Shown one piece after another: positions 8,964-17,490 of a stretch of 64,000 nucleotides of DNA. Numbering within the stretch: position 1 is the first letter of the stretch; every line of letters starts with the position of its first letter. The translations under genes and the position numbers were made by a program. Origin of the DNA: CBDCVO01 sp965223085 (GTDB taxonomy: Bacteria; Pseudomonadota; Gammaproteobacteria; Ga0077536); NCBI GenBank assembly GCA_965223085.1, contig OZ244981.1:2790001-2854000 (forward strand). The letters are read 5' to 3'. Below the pieces are notes generated by a model. That model ran no database searches. It was given only the letters and a program-made list of their open reading frames with translations, and had not been told where the DNA came from.

Positions 8964-9908
8964 CTAGTCATAGCCCATCACTGAGCGGTGATAACGCATC
9001 ACGATGTTCGGATCGGGATGCAGCGAAGTGCCGGCTTCAGATTTGCCGTCGTAATCGAATAGCGACAAGACATAGCGAATACTTTCTAAGCGCGCCGATT
9101 TCTTGCTGTTCGCTCTAACAATGATCCAGGGACTAAACGTCGTATGGGTCTTGCTGAACATTTCTTCTTTGTACTCTGTATAAGAGGGCCACATTTCCTG
9201 GGCTTTCGCGTCCACTGGACTCAGCTTCCACTGCTTTAAGGGATTCTCGCGTCGTGAGTCGAAGCGCTGTTTCTGTTCTTTTTTGTGAATGGAGAACCAA
9301 AATTTGATCAAATGCACGCCATCTTCATAGAGCATATGTTCAAATTCCGGTACTTGGCGCATAAACTGCTCGTACTCGGTCTCAGTGCAAAAACCATTGA
9401 CCGGCTCTACGACTGCTCGGTTATACCAACTCCGATCAAAAAACACGATTTCTCCCTGATTGGGTAACTGGCGGGCATAACGTTGAAAATACCATTGACC
9501 CTGCTCTTGTTCCGACGGTTTCGGCAGCGCCACGACGCGTAAGGCGCGTGGGTTCATGTGCTCGATAAAACGACGAATCGTGCCACCTTTGCCGGCGGCG
9601 TCGCGCCCTTCGAAGATAATCGCTACACGTTGCCCTGTCTCTTGCGCCCAGCGTTGTAATTTGACGAGCTCAATCTGCAACGCGCGCAACTGTGTTTCGT
9701 ATTTATAGACACGCTTAATTCTCTTTACATTGATTTTTTTCTCATCCAATAATTCGAAAAAGTCGCGACTCGATCTGACCCCCTCGAGTTCTTCGGCAGT
9801 AATGACCTTATCCAGGTTGGGTTCGACTTTGGTGGAGGGGGTTTTGGCGCTAACGGGTTCGCTCGCGACAGGTGTGCGGATTTCTGAGATGTTTTTCGAT
9901 TCTTGCAT
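8964..9908 (-). CDS. ppk2: Polyphosphate kinase 2 (PPK2)
   Basis: The 314-residue protein has the single P-loop kinase domain of PPK2. Walker A is GRDAAGKGG, the Walker B/lid region is FFDRSWYNR, and a second conserved block is WYFQRYARQLPNQGE. The roughly 55-residue N-terminal extension is charged and low in complexity. PPK2 enzymes transfer phosphate between polyphosphate and nucleotides, using polyphosphate to make GTP/ATP from diphosphates (class I) or to phosphorylate monophosphates. One-domain length suits class I, but the class cannot be fixed by eye. It converges on the CHASE2 gene with 13 bases between the stops. Confidence 0.93.
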   Translation of the reverse strand: MQESKNISEIRTPVASEPVSAKTPSTKVEPNLDKVITAEELEGVRSSRDFFELLDEKKINVKRIKRVYKYETQLRALQIELVKLQRWAQETGQRVAIIFEGRDAAGKGGTIRRFIEHMNPRALRVVALPKPSEQEQGQWYFQRYARQLPNQGEIVFFDRSWYNRAVVEPVNGFCTETEYEQFMRQVPEFEHMLYEDGVHLIKFWFSIHKKEQKQRFDSRRENPLKQWKLSPVDAKAQEMWPSYTEYKEEMFSKTHTTFSPWIIVRANSKKSARLESIRYVLSLFDYDGKSEAGTSLHPDPNIVMRYHRSVMGYD

Positions 9909-9979
9909 GATTTAACTCGTTTGATTTAGTGTTGCTTTTGCGCTGGCTACCCGCGTCTGGCTTATGCGCGCGCGAGAAC

Positions 9980-10912
9980 TCACCGGAGGCCGGCTTTGAG
10001 TCGCTCAGCCATAAACTTCAGGCCTTCAGCACCAGCCGCTAGGGCGCCGGGGAAGCTCGCAAAACCATGAATCGTGCCCGCGAAGCACTTGTATTCCGAC
10101 GGTACCCCGGCAGCAGCGAGTTTCTCGGCATAGGCTTTGCCTTCGTCGCGGAGCGGATCGTAGCCCGCCGTGACGGTGCACGCCGGCGCGAGGCCTGAAA
10201 GATCATCGGCCTTAATCGGTGATGCCTTAGGCGCAGCGAGTTGCTCGGGCTCATCGCAGAGGAGGCCGCCGAACCATTCCATGTCCTGCGTCGACAGGAA
10301 ATACTCACCAGTGCCGAATTTCTCGCGCGATTCATACTCGCTCGCGGTGAAGTCTGTTGCCGGATACATGAGGAGCTGAAAGGCGATTTTCCCCTTCATT
10401 TGCTGGGCAACGACGGCCGCCATATTACCGCCGGCGCTATCGCCCGTTACGGCGATACGATGACTATCGCCACCAAAGCTGGCGGCGTTAGCATGTACCC
10501 ACGCCGTCGCGGCGATGCAATCGTCGTGGCCTGCCGGGAACTTGTGCTCGGGCGCGAGGCGGTAATCAACCGCAACCACAATGACGTCGGCGTTATTGGC
10601 AAAGTAGCGGCACATATTGTCGTGGGTGTCGAGATCACCGATGACCCAACCACCACCATGAAACTGCATCAAGATCGGTAACTTTTCGCCACCGCTATCA
10701 CGGGGGGTGAAAATTCGAATAGAAATCGGGCCACCGGGGCCATCGATAGTGCGGTCTTCGCTTTTGTGAATGGGCAGTATATCTCCCTGAAGTTGAGCAA
10801 CAACGCCCTTGAAGATACTTCGACAAGTCTCTACGTCCATTTCGTGGAACGGTTTTCCGCCTTGTTCCGCCATGCCTTTTAGCAAAGCCGCAGTCGTTTG
10901 ATCCAAGGCCAT
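9980..10912 (-). CDS. Alpha/beta hydrolase, hormone-sensitive lipase (HSL) family esterase
   Basis: I start at the ATG at 10912 (MALDQT), which has AAAGGAG eight bases upstream; an in-frame upstream codon lacks such a site. The 310-residue product carries HGGGW at 85-89 (oxyanion hole), GDSAGGN at 157-163 with nucleophile Ser159, the acid region YDPLRDEG near 254 and catalytic His in IHGF near 284. These are diagnostic of family IV (HSL) carboxylesterases. There is no signal peptide, so it is cytoplasmic. It likely hydrolyses short acyl esters; the natural substrate is unknown. It is divergent from the HisC-like gene, with 166 bases between the starts. Confidence 0.92.
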   Translation of the reverse strand: MALDQTTAALLKGMAEQGGKPFHEMDVETCRSIFKGVVAQLQGDILPIHKSEDRTIDGPGGPISIRIFTPRDSGGEKLPILMQFHGGGWVIGDLDTHDNMCRYFANNADVIVVAVDYRLAPEHKFPAGHDDCIAATAWVHANAASFGGDSHRIAVTGDSAGGNMAAVVAQQMKGKIAFQLLMYPATDFTASEYESREKFGTGEYFLSTQDMEWFGGLLCDEPEQLAAPKASPIKADDLSGLAPACTVTAGYDPLRDEGKAYAEKLAAAGVPSEYKCFAGTIHGFASFPGALAAGAEGLKFMAERLKAGLR

Positions 10913-11078
10913 TGTGGGCTCCTTTAGCTCTCTAGTTAATGCCTCCCTGAACCTAACATCGATACCGCGCCTCAGCAAGGTGTGTCACGCTTATGGTACT
11001 TTTACCAATCGCCACGGCGACGCGAGCGCGCCAATTCGGTATGCGATTTGCGTAAGCTGTCCCAACGGTGAGTGCACG

Positions 11079-12161
11079 ATGACTTTCGAACGGAAGAATA
11101 TACACGCGATGACCGGCTACCTGCCTGGTGAACAGCCGACCGACGGCCGCACGATCAAGCTGAACACCAATGAAAATCCCTATCCGCCTAGCCCGGCAGT
11201 GCAAGCCGCTATCGCAGGCTACGATGCACGCGCTTTGCGCATCTACCCACCACCCACGGCCGATCTTCTGCGTGATCAGCTTGCCAATCTGCACGGCGCT
11301 ACACGCGATAATATCGTGATCACTAACGGCGGAGACGAAGGCTTACGGTTGGCAATGACAACGTTCGTCGAACCAGGCACGGTTTTCGCGATGGCCACGC
11401 CAAGTTATTCGCTCTATTCCGTACTCGCAAGGATTCAAGACGCGGCGCTACACTCGATTGCGCTTGCTGAGGATTTTTCTTATCCAGATGACTTTGCCGA
11501 GCGTTTGAACAACGCGCGGGCTAGATTGACGTGCATCGTCAATCCGCACGCACCCTCCGGAAAACTCGTGGGCGTTGCCGCTGTGAGTGACTTAGCTAAG
11601 CGTTTGCAAGGTGTGCTGTTGATCGATGAAGCTTACGTCGACTTTGTCGATCCGGAGCTTCAATATGACGCGCTTCAACTTATCGAGGGTCATCAAAATG
11701 TGCTCATCCTACGCACGTTTTCTAAAGGCTATTCGCTCGCCGGGCTACGCTTGGGTTATCTCGTCGGTCCGGCCGAACTCATCGCGCCGATTTTGACGAA
11801 AACGCGGGATAGCTACAATGTCGATCATTTATCTCAAACCATTGGCTCGGCGGCGGTCTCTGATCGGTCCTATGCTGAGAACACCTGGAGGCAGGTACGT
11901 CGCGCGCGCGCGACTTTGCGTAGAGAGTTAGGCGATCTGGGCTTTCAGGTGGCGCCATCGCAAGCGAATTTTCTTCTTGTGCAAGCCGGCGCGATGCAAC
12001 GTTTAACGGCGTGCGAGCTCTACCAGGAACTGAAAGAACGACACATTTTGGTGCGCTATTTCGACGCCCCGATGATGCGTGACAAGCTCCGGATTACGGT
12101 TGGTACGCCGGCGCAGAACGCGACTCTGGTGGCTGCGTTGCGAGAAATTCTCGTCGCCTAA
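11079..12161 (+). CDS. Histidinol-phosphate aminotransferase-like PLP enzyme
   Basis: The 360-residue product starts at the ATG at 11079 (MTFERK), with GGTGAG upstream; the longer in-frame extension is not protein-like. Fold type I aminotransferase motifs are present: LNTNENPYPPSP near the N-terminus, TNGGDEGLR, NPHAPSGK, LLIDEAYVDF and the PLP-lysine motif TFSKGYSLAGLRLGY. These are the HisC signature. HisC converts imidazole-acetol phosphate to histidinol phosphate. No other his gene is nearby, so it could be a second copy or a related aromatic or amino-phosphonate aminotransferase. I therefore leave the symbol empty. Confidence 0.85.
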   Translation: MTFERKNIHAMTGYLPGEQPTDGRTIKLNTNENPYPPSPAVQAAIAGYDARALRIYPPPTADLLRDQLANLHGATRDNIVITNGGDEGLRLAMTTFVEPGTVFAMATPSYSLYSVLARIQDAALHSIALAEDFSYPDDFAERLNNARARLTCIVNPHAPSGKLVGVAAVSDLAKRLQGVLLIDEAYVDFVDPELQYDALQLIEGHQNVLILRTFSKGYSLAGLRLGYLVGPAELIAPILTKTRDSYNVDHLSQTIGSAAVSDRSYAENTWRQVRRARATLRRELGDLGFQVAPSQANFLLVQAGAMQRLTACELYQELKERHILVRYFDAPMMRDKLRITVGTPAQNATLVAALREILVA

Positions 12162-12253
12162 GCGCACAGGTCGACGCGGCGTTCACCCAATGCGTGAAAC
12201 TGAGAGACACCTCGTCTTCGGTACACCAGTAACCGCTAGTTTGCTCGCGGCGG

Positions 12254-12694
12254 TCAACTGAGGATACTCGGTTCAACGCAGCGGAAACATGGCACGGTTA
12301 GTTCGGCATCGACATCCTCATAATCCACCGCAACAGGGAGGCCGATCTTTAGCACTTTGTTGTTGTCATCGAGCAAGCGGCCTTGCGCGCGTACGCCTTC
12401 TTCCAAGTCGACGGTAAGGACCGTATAGGGCACATAGCGCTTGAAGCCGAGATGAAAAGCGTGATGGCAGATGGTCCAACTATACACCGTGCCGCGACCG
12501 CTGAGCGTGTACCAATTATACTCTCGCCGATAACAACGATCACAAACTGGGCGCGGATAGTGGCGTAGTCGGCCGCAGCCACGGCATTGTTGCACGACGA
12601 AGCGGTGCGCGCGCAAACCATCCCAATGTGCTCGGCTGAGGGCATCGGGTGCTGGCCGCGGTCGGGTGGGTAATTCGTGGGGGGTCGAATTCAT
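12254..12694 (-). CDS. DUF35 OB-fold/zinc-ribbon acyl-CoA-associated protein
   Basis: The 146-residue protein has a rubredoxin-like zinc ribbon near residues 38-55 (CRGCGRLRHYPRPVCDRC, four cysteines) and then an OB fold with GRGTVYSWTI and YTVLTVDLEEGVRAQGRL. This is the DUF35/OB-fold arrangement of proteins that pair with thiolases and thiolase-like aldolases, for example ChsH2 with Ltp2 in steroid side-chain breakdown. Its start overlaps the stop of the thiolase-like gene by four bases, which supports a two-protein complex. It is the distal gene of the pair. Confidence 0.88.
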   Translation of the reverse strand: MNSTPHELPTRPRPAPDALSRAHWDGLRAHRFVVQQCRGCGRLRHYPRPVCDRCYRREYNWYTLSGRGTVYSWTICHHAFHLGFKRYVPYTVLTVDLEEGVRAQGRLLDDNNKVLKIGLPVAVDYEDVDAELTVPCFRCVEPSILS

Positions 12695-13839
12695 CGGTGC
12701 ATAATTGCAATTGAACCGTCGCCAAAGTCGCCGTAACCGGTTACTAAGCCGACTTCAGCATCCGCTACCTGGCGCTCGCCGCAGTCACCGCGGAGTTGAC
12801 GAACCAATTCAACAATGTGATTGATACCCCCAATATGCGCCTCGGACAATAGACCACCATGTGTATTGACCGGCAATTCACCACCGAGACCAATGCGCTC
12901 CTGAGTGACGAAATCGCCGCCCTCACCTTTAGCGCAAAAACCCAGATCCTCGAGTTGACAGATGACGACATAAGTAAAGCAATCGTAGAGCTCGGCGACA
13001 TCGATGTCGGCATGCGTAACGCCGGCCATGTCAAAAGCGATCGGCGCGGCGCGCGCGAGCCCCAAACGGGTAAGTTCCGGACGCTGGGTGATCGTGCTGG
13101 GGGAATCGGGGTGTCCTTCGGCGACGCCGCTAATGTAGATCGGTCGGTGGCGCAGCTCAGCCGCCATCGCGGCACCGCTTACGATGACTGCGGCGGCCCC
13201 GGCGCTCTCGATGCAACAATCGAAAAGGCGGAAAGGATCGGCGATCATACGGGAATTCTGGTGATCAGCTAAGGTCATCGGCTTGCGCATCAAGGCGCGT
13301 TCGTTGAGTTGTGCGTGACGTCGACATGCCATGGCGACTTGCGCGAATTGCTCACTGGTCGTGCCGTATTGTTCCATGTGACGCCGTGCCATCGGCGCGT
13401 AGAATTGCGCCGGTGCATTGCTGCCGAGTGGCATTTCGAATTCGCTGACGAGTTTCATTTGCGGCATGGTTGCGAGGCGCTCGGTGATGCGCGTATCGTC
13501 GCTGCCCCGCCCCAGTGTGATCAACACGTGCTTCGCTACGCCCGTCGCTACCGCCATGGCAGCGCTCTGCAGGGCCGCGACTGGGCTGGCGCCGCCCATG
13601 GGTGTATGGGCCGAGTAGCGTAGATCCGGTAGCGCGAAATTGGTAATGAAATCTTCCGCTACGACAGCGCCCGCAGCGTACGGGATCACGCCGTCGATAT
13701 CTTTCGGTTCGAGGCCCGCGTCGGCGATCGCGGCAAGTGCTGCTTCGAGGGTTAGATCCAGTTGGCCTTGCTCGGTTACGCGCGTATAACGGGTTTCACC
13801 AATACCGCTAACGATCGCTTTATCGACGAGAAAATGCAA
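12691..13839 (-). CDS. Thiolase-like protein (SCPx/Ltp-type), catalytic Cys not evident
   Basis: The 382-residue protein uses a TTG start at 13839 with AGAGGA seven to eight bases upstream. It has the thiolase fold: IVSGIGETRYTR at the N-terminus, a GGASPVAALQSAA segment where thiolases usually have the nucleophilic Cys, DVAELYDCFTY, and NTHGGLLSEAHIGG near the C-terminus. The Cys at the first site is replaced by Ala/Ser, and the HPxGxSG motif is altered. This is the pattern of lipid-transfer (Ltp2-like) aldolases and of thiolase-like subunits that need a DUF35 partner. With the DUF35 gene behind it, a retro-aldol or thiolytic step on a CoA thioester is the best inference. Confidence 0.85.
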   Translation of the reverse strand: MHFLVDKAIVSGIGETRYTRVTEQGQLDLTLEAALAAIADAGLEPKDIDGVIPYAAGAVVAEDFITNFALPDLRYSAHTPMGGASPVAALQSAAMAVATGVAKHVLITLGRGSDDTRITERLATMPQMKLVSEFEMPLGSNAPAQFYAPMARRHMEQYGTTSEQFAQVAMACRRHAQLNERALMRKPMTLADHQNSRMIADPFRLFDCCIESAGAAAVIVSGAAMAAELRHRPIYISGVAEGHPDSPSTITQRPELTRLGLARAAPIAFDMAGVTHADIDVAELYDCFTYVVICQLEDLGFCAKGEGGDFVTQERIGLGGELPVNTHGGLLSEAHIGGINHIVELVRQLRGDCGERQVADAEVGLVTGYGDFGDGSIAIMHR

Positions 13840-13992
13840 AACGAAGTCCTCTCGGTTTGGCCCAGTTTAGCAAGCGCTTAGCCTGTTCGACCACCTATAA
13901 GCGAGCACAACCGGTGGCATTCACCTCGTGGCTAGCGTGCCATGCCGTGGATGTTAGTGGGCGGCATTGCCTCGCGTTTTCAATCCCGCTTA

Positions 13993-14020
13993 TTGTTGGG
14001 CAGAATAGGTGTGCGATAAT
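13993..14020 (+). promoter_or_regulatory. Candidate promoter for the acetoacetate-decarboxylase-like gene
   Basis: GATAAT at 14015-14020 differs from the -10 consensus at one base. TTGTTG at 13993-13998 is a weak -35 element with a 16-base spacer. A start of transcription near 14027 would sit just before the AAGGAG ribosome site and the ATG at 14045. It lies in the 205-base divergent space shared with the thiolase-like gene. This is visual matching only. Confidence 0.3.
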
Positions 14021-14044
14021 TTCCCCTATGCCAAGGAGATTCCG

Positions 14045-14803
14045 ATGGCCGAAAAAGGACGACTGAGTGTCGATCAGTACGGCGGCACCATGCCTGTTAC
14101 CGGCGAGGCGGTGCAAAAACCACCGTTCTATTATCGCAACATGGATATGATGTTTATCAACTACGAAACTGAGCCTGACGCAGCGCTCGCCTGGTTGCCC
14201 GACGCGCTGGAACTCGATGAGCCTGCCTTAGTTACAGTAATCATTGCGCATTACGGGTTCTCTACTTTCGGTCCTTACCACGAAGCGATGATGTCCATAC
14301 GGTCACGCTTCGACGGCCGCCTCTGCAGTTACTATCCTGCGCTTTTTACCGACAACGAAGCGCCACTAATTGGCGGTCGAGAGTTTTGGGGGTTTGCGAA
14401 AAAACTCGCGTCGATCGAAGTCAAGCGCGAAAGTGAGGTCATGATGGGCACAGTCGAGCGCCCCAGTGGCAATCGTCTCGTGACAGCAACGATGCGAAAT
14501 GTAACGCCGGTCGCACCCGAGCATTTTGCCATCACTCCCAGCGTATCTTTGAAAATGATCCCCTGTGCGACCGAAACGAAAAAACCAGCGCTTGCACAGC
14601 TGATCGGCAGTGAGTTAGAGCTCGTACCGCACGTTGGTGCGAATGGCATTGCGCATATTTGGAGTGGTCCTGGTTCGCTACACTATGACTGTGTCTCGGA
14701 GGTCGATCCTTGGTACAAGCTGCCGATCAAAAAGATCGTTAGCTGCTATTCAGGATTATTTGACGCAGTGCTTGGTTACGGCCGCATATTGAAGGAGTTA
14801 TGA
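14045..14803 (+). CDS. Acetoacetate decarboxylase (ADC) family protein
   Basis: The ATG at 14045 follows AAGGAG at a good distance and gives 252 residues. The segment REFWGFAKK (about 116-124) corresponds to the ADC active-site region, where a lysine forms a Schiff base next to a second lysine; both lysines are present. GPYHEA and LIGGREF further match PF06314. True ADC makes acetone from acetoacetate, but many members found among acyl-CoA catabolic genes act on other beta-keto acids or are unassigned. It heads a plus-strand run leading into two acyl-CoA dehydrogenase genes, so a role in the same pathway is likely. Confidence 0.85.
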   Translation: MAEKGRLSVDQYGGTMPVTGEAVQKPPFYYRNMDMMFINYETEPDAALAWLPDALELDEPALVTVIIAHYGFSTFGPYHEAMMSIRSRFDGRLCSYYPALFTDNEAPLIGGREFWGFAKKLASIEVKRESEVMMGTVERPSGNRLVTATMRNVTPVAPEHFAITPSVSLKMIPCATETKKPALAQLIGSELELVPHVGANGIAHIWSGPGSLHYDCVSEVDPWYKLPIKKIVSCYSGLFDAVLGYGRILKEL

Positions 14804-14940
14804 AGCAACGGCGCGAGGTCCAAGTGGCGTCGCCAACATCGGGCCGTGCACATGCGTATGGGCGGTGACACAGAACGCGATCGTGTGCGTATCTCGTGCG
14901 CGCTACGCAACGGACGTCGTTACACGACGGAGGGGCTTGA

Positions 14941-16113
14941 ATGACCTTAGAGACGTTTCGGGCAAAAACGCGGGCGTGGTTGGAAGAAAATTGCCCGCCG
15001 GGCATGCGCACGCCGATGCCGGATGAGGAACGCGTGTGGGGGGGCAAGAACCCAGAATTTCGCCATCCCGAAGCGAAAATTTGGTTCGATCGCATGGTGG
15101 CGCGCGGGTGGACAGCTCCGACTTGGCCGCGAGAATTCGGCGGTGGCGGCTTATCTCAAGAAGAGAACGCGATTTTAGTAGAGGAAATGCAGCGCTTAAA
15201 TTGCCGGCCGCCATTGTTCAGTTTCGGCTTGTATATGTTGGGCCCCTTGTTGCTCGATATCGGCACCACAGCGCAGAAGCAGCGCTATTTGCCGCCGATC
15301 GTGCGGGGCGAGATTTGGTGGTGCCAAGGTTACAGCGAACCTGGGGCTGGTTCCGATTTAGCGAACCTGCAAACCCGTGCTGAGGACCATGGCGATCACT
15401 ATCTCGTCAACGGTCAGAAAGTATGGACATCTTATGCCCACCGCGCGGATTGGATATTCTGCCTGGTGCGTACTGATCCTAGTGTCAAGCACGCGGGGAT
15501 CAGCTTTTTGCTGTTCGACATGCACAGCCCGGGTGTCGAGGTTCGACCGATCAAACTCATCAGCGGTGCTTCGGTGTTCTGCGAGACGTTCTTTACCGAT
15601 GTGAAAGTGCCTAAAGCACAACTTATCGGCGAGGTCAACGGCGGTTGGACTATTGCAAAACAGCTATTAGCTCATGAGCGGCGCATGATTTCTCAGATCG
15701 GCGCACGTGGTGGACAACGTTTGCCTCCCTTGGAGGATATGGTTCGGCGTTACGCCGGCGACGCAAACGGGCGCATCGGTGATCCGGTGCTGCGCGACAT
15801 GATCGCGGCACAGCTCATCAACGATCGGGCATTCGCTTTGACCTCACGTCGAGCCCGCGCCGGTGGCGATGCCGCCGCAGGCGTGGCGGCGATGCTCAAA
15901 TACTACGGCACCGAACAAAACAAAAGTAAGTTTGAATTGCTCATGAAATGCGCGGGCAGCGCCGGTCTCGGTTGGGAAGGCCCGGGATTCGATGACCTGG
16001 ATCTGGCGCTGTGCCGTTCGTGGTTGCGTTCTAAAGGGAATACCATCGAGGGCGGTAGTTCCGAAGTACAGCTCAATGTGATCGCTAAACGCGTTCTCGG
16101 TCTACCGGATTGA
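14941..16113 (+). CDS. Acyl-CoA dehydrogenase, catalytic (alpha-type) subunit
   Basis: The 390-residue protein has a strong GGAGGGG ribosome site. It shows the acyl-CoA dehydrogenase domains in order: N-terminal helices, a beta domain with WCQGYSEPGAGSDLA and NGQKVWTSYA, and a C-terminal FAD domain ending GNTIEGGSSEVQLNVIAKR. The Glu in IEGG sits where medium-chain enzymes have the catalytic base. Length and motifs fit the FadE26/FadE29-like alpha subunits of heteromeric dehydrogenases that act on branched or steroid side-chain CoA thioesters. The next gene begins four bases after the stop and appears to encode the partner. Confidence 0.92.
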   Translation: MTLETFRAKTRAWLEENCPPGMRTPMPDEERVWGGKNPEFRHPEAKIWFDRMVARGWTAPTWPREFGGGGLSQEENAILVEEMQRLNCRPPLFSFGLYMLGPLLLDIGTTAQKQRYLPPIVRGEIWWCQGYSEPGAGSDLANLQTRAEDHGDHYLVNGQKVWTSYAHRADWIFCLVRTDPSVKHAGISFLLFDMHSPGVEVRPIKLISGASVFCETFFTDVKVPKAQLIGEVNGGWTIAKQLLAHERRMISQIGARGGQRLPPLEDMVRRYAGDANGRIGDPVLRDMIAAQLINDRAFALTSRRARAGGDAAAGVAAMLKYYGTEQNKSKFELLMKCAGSAGLGWEGPGFDDLDLALCRSWLRSKGNTIEGGSSEVQLNVIAKRVLGLPD

Positions 16114-16117
16114 CACT

Positions 16118-17254
16118 GTGGCGACACTGCATGCCGAAGACCTGGAATTACTGCGCGATACCGCCGCGCGTTTCTTTAGCGAACAACTGCCGGTAGACGC
16201 ACTACGGGCGCTGCGTGACGGTCGCGACGAGAGCGGTTTCGATCGCGATAAATGGCACGCGATGGTAGCTATGGGGTGGCCCGGGATCCTGATCGGGGAG
16301 GATTACGGAGGCGTCGATTTTGGCTACACCGCGTTAGGGCACATTCTCGAACAATCCGGGCGCATGCTCGCCGCGTCACCGTTGGTCGCAACGGCGCTGC
16401 TCGGTGCACCGCTACTAGCGCAGGGTGAAAGCGCGCGGTGTCGGGAAACGCTGCAAGCGGTGGTGGCAGGCGAATGCCTGCTTGCACTTGCGCTCGAAGA
16501 AGGACGCTACCATGCACCCGCAAACATCGCTACGCGTGCTGTGACCAGCGCGAACGGATACACGATCAGTGGACGTAAGACCTTTGTCCTGGACGGTCAC
16601 ATAGCGGATCAGATTATCGTTCTAGCACGTACTCATGGAGCCGACCACGATGCCGGCGGTTTGACACTGTTTCTCATCGATGCTGCCGCGTGTGGAATAC
16701 GCTGTGAGCGTACAGTGATGGTCGACGCGCGCAACGCCGCGCAGATTGAATTCGAGGGTGTCTCGGTAGCAGCAGACTGCATCATCGGCGCGCCCGATGT
16801 CGGTTTCGAATTGCTGCAGCCGATTCTCGATGGCGCACGCGCAGGGCTTGCGGCGGAAATGCTCGGTAGCGGTGAGGAAGCGTTCGACCGCACACTTGAA
16901 TACTTGAAAGTACGGCAACAGTTCGACGTGCCGATTGGATCATTTCAGGCGCTCAAACACCGCGCCGCGCAAATGTACTGCGAAGTCGAACTGGCGCGCT
17001 CGGCAACGTATGCCGCATTAGCGGCTTGTGACAGCGACGCTGACGCCGCCGCTGAGCTCGCGTGCGTTGCTAAAGCGAAAGCCTGTGACATGATCGAACT
17101 CGTCACCAACGAAGCGATTCAAATGCATGGCGGTATTGGTATGACGGACGCGGCAGACATCGGTTTGTTCCTCAAGCGCGCGCGCGTCGCACAGCAAACG
17201 CTTGGCGACGCGCGCTATCATCGCGCCCGTTACGCACAGTTGTTAGGATTGTGA
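16118..17254 (+). CDS. Acyl-CoA dehydrogenase, partner (beta-type) subunit without catalytic Glu
   Basis: The start is the GTG at 16118, four bases after the previous stop. The 378-residue protein is an acyl-CoA dehydrogenase by fold (ILIGEDYGGVDFGY, QFDVPIGSFQALKH, EAIQMHGGIGMTD). At the C-terminus it reads FLKRARVAQQTLGD, where an active enzyme would have a Glu-Gly motif. It therefore lacks the usual base, as in FadE27/FadE28-like beta subunits of alpha2-beta2 dehydrogenases. The two subunits would share one active site per heterodimer (known for such enzymes, inferred here). Confidence 0.9.
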   Translation: MATLHAEDLELLRDTAARFFSEQLPVDALRALRDGRDESGFDRDKWHAMVAMGWPGILIGEDYGGVDFGYTALGHILEQSGRMLAASPLVATALLGAPLLAQGESARCRETLQAVVAGECLLALALEEGRYHAPANIATRAVTSANGYTISGRKTFVLDGHIADQIIVLARTHGADHDAGGLTLFLIDAAACGIRCERTVMVDARNAAQIEFEGVSVAADCIIGAPDVGFELLQPILDGARAGLAAEMLGSGEEAFDRTLEYLKVRQQFDVPIGSFQALKHRAAQMYCEVELARSATYAALAACDSDADAAAELACVAKAKACDMIELVTNEAIQMHGGIGMTDAADIGLFLKRARVAQQTLGDARYHRARYAQLLGL

Positions 17255-17490
17255 GCACGGTCGGCTTCTCGCGTAGCAACCCGTGGTGAGCGGTGCTGTG
17301 CGATGTTACGGAGCGCGCGCGTCACGAAGCATGTCTTTAAACGGCGCGATGTTTGCTGGATGAGAAACGAAAAAGTGGCAGCGTGGGGCCGCCATTTACC
17401 GCTCGTGGCGACAGGTCTTTAGCGCAGAATTGACCTGGAACGCTGCTGAGGCGCGATTATCGTGTTGATACGATTGGAAGGCAGCGTAGT

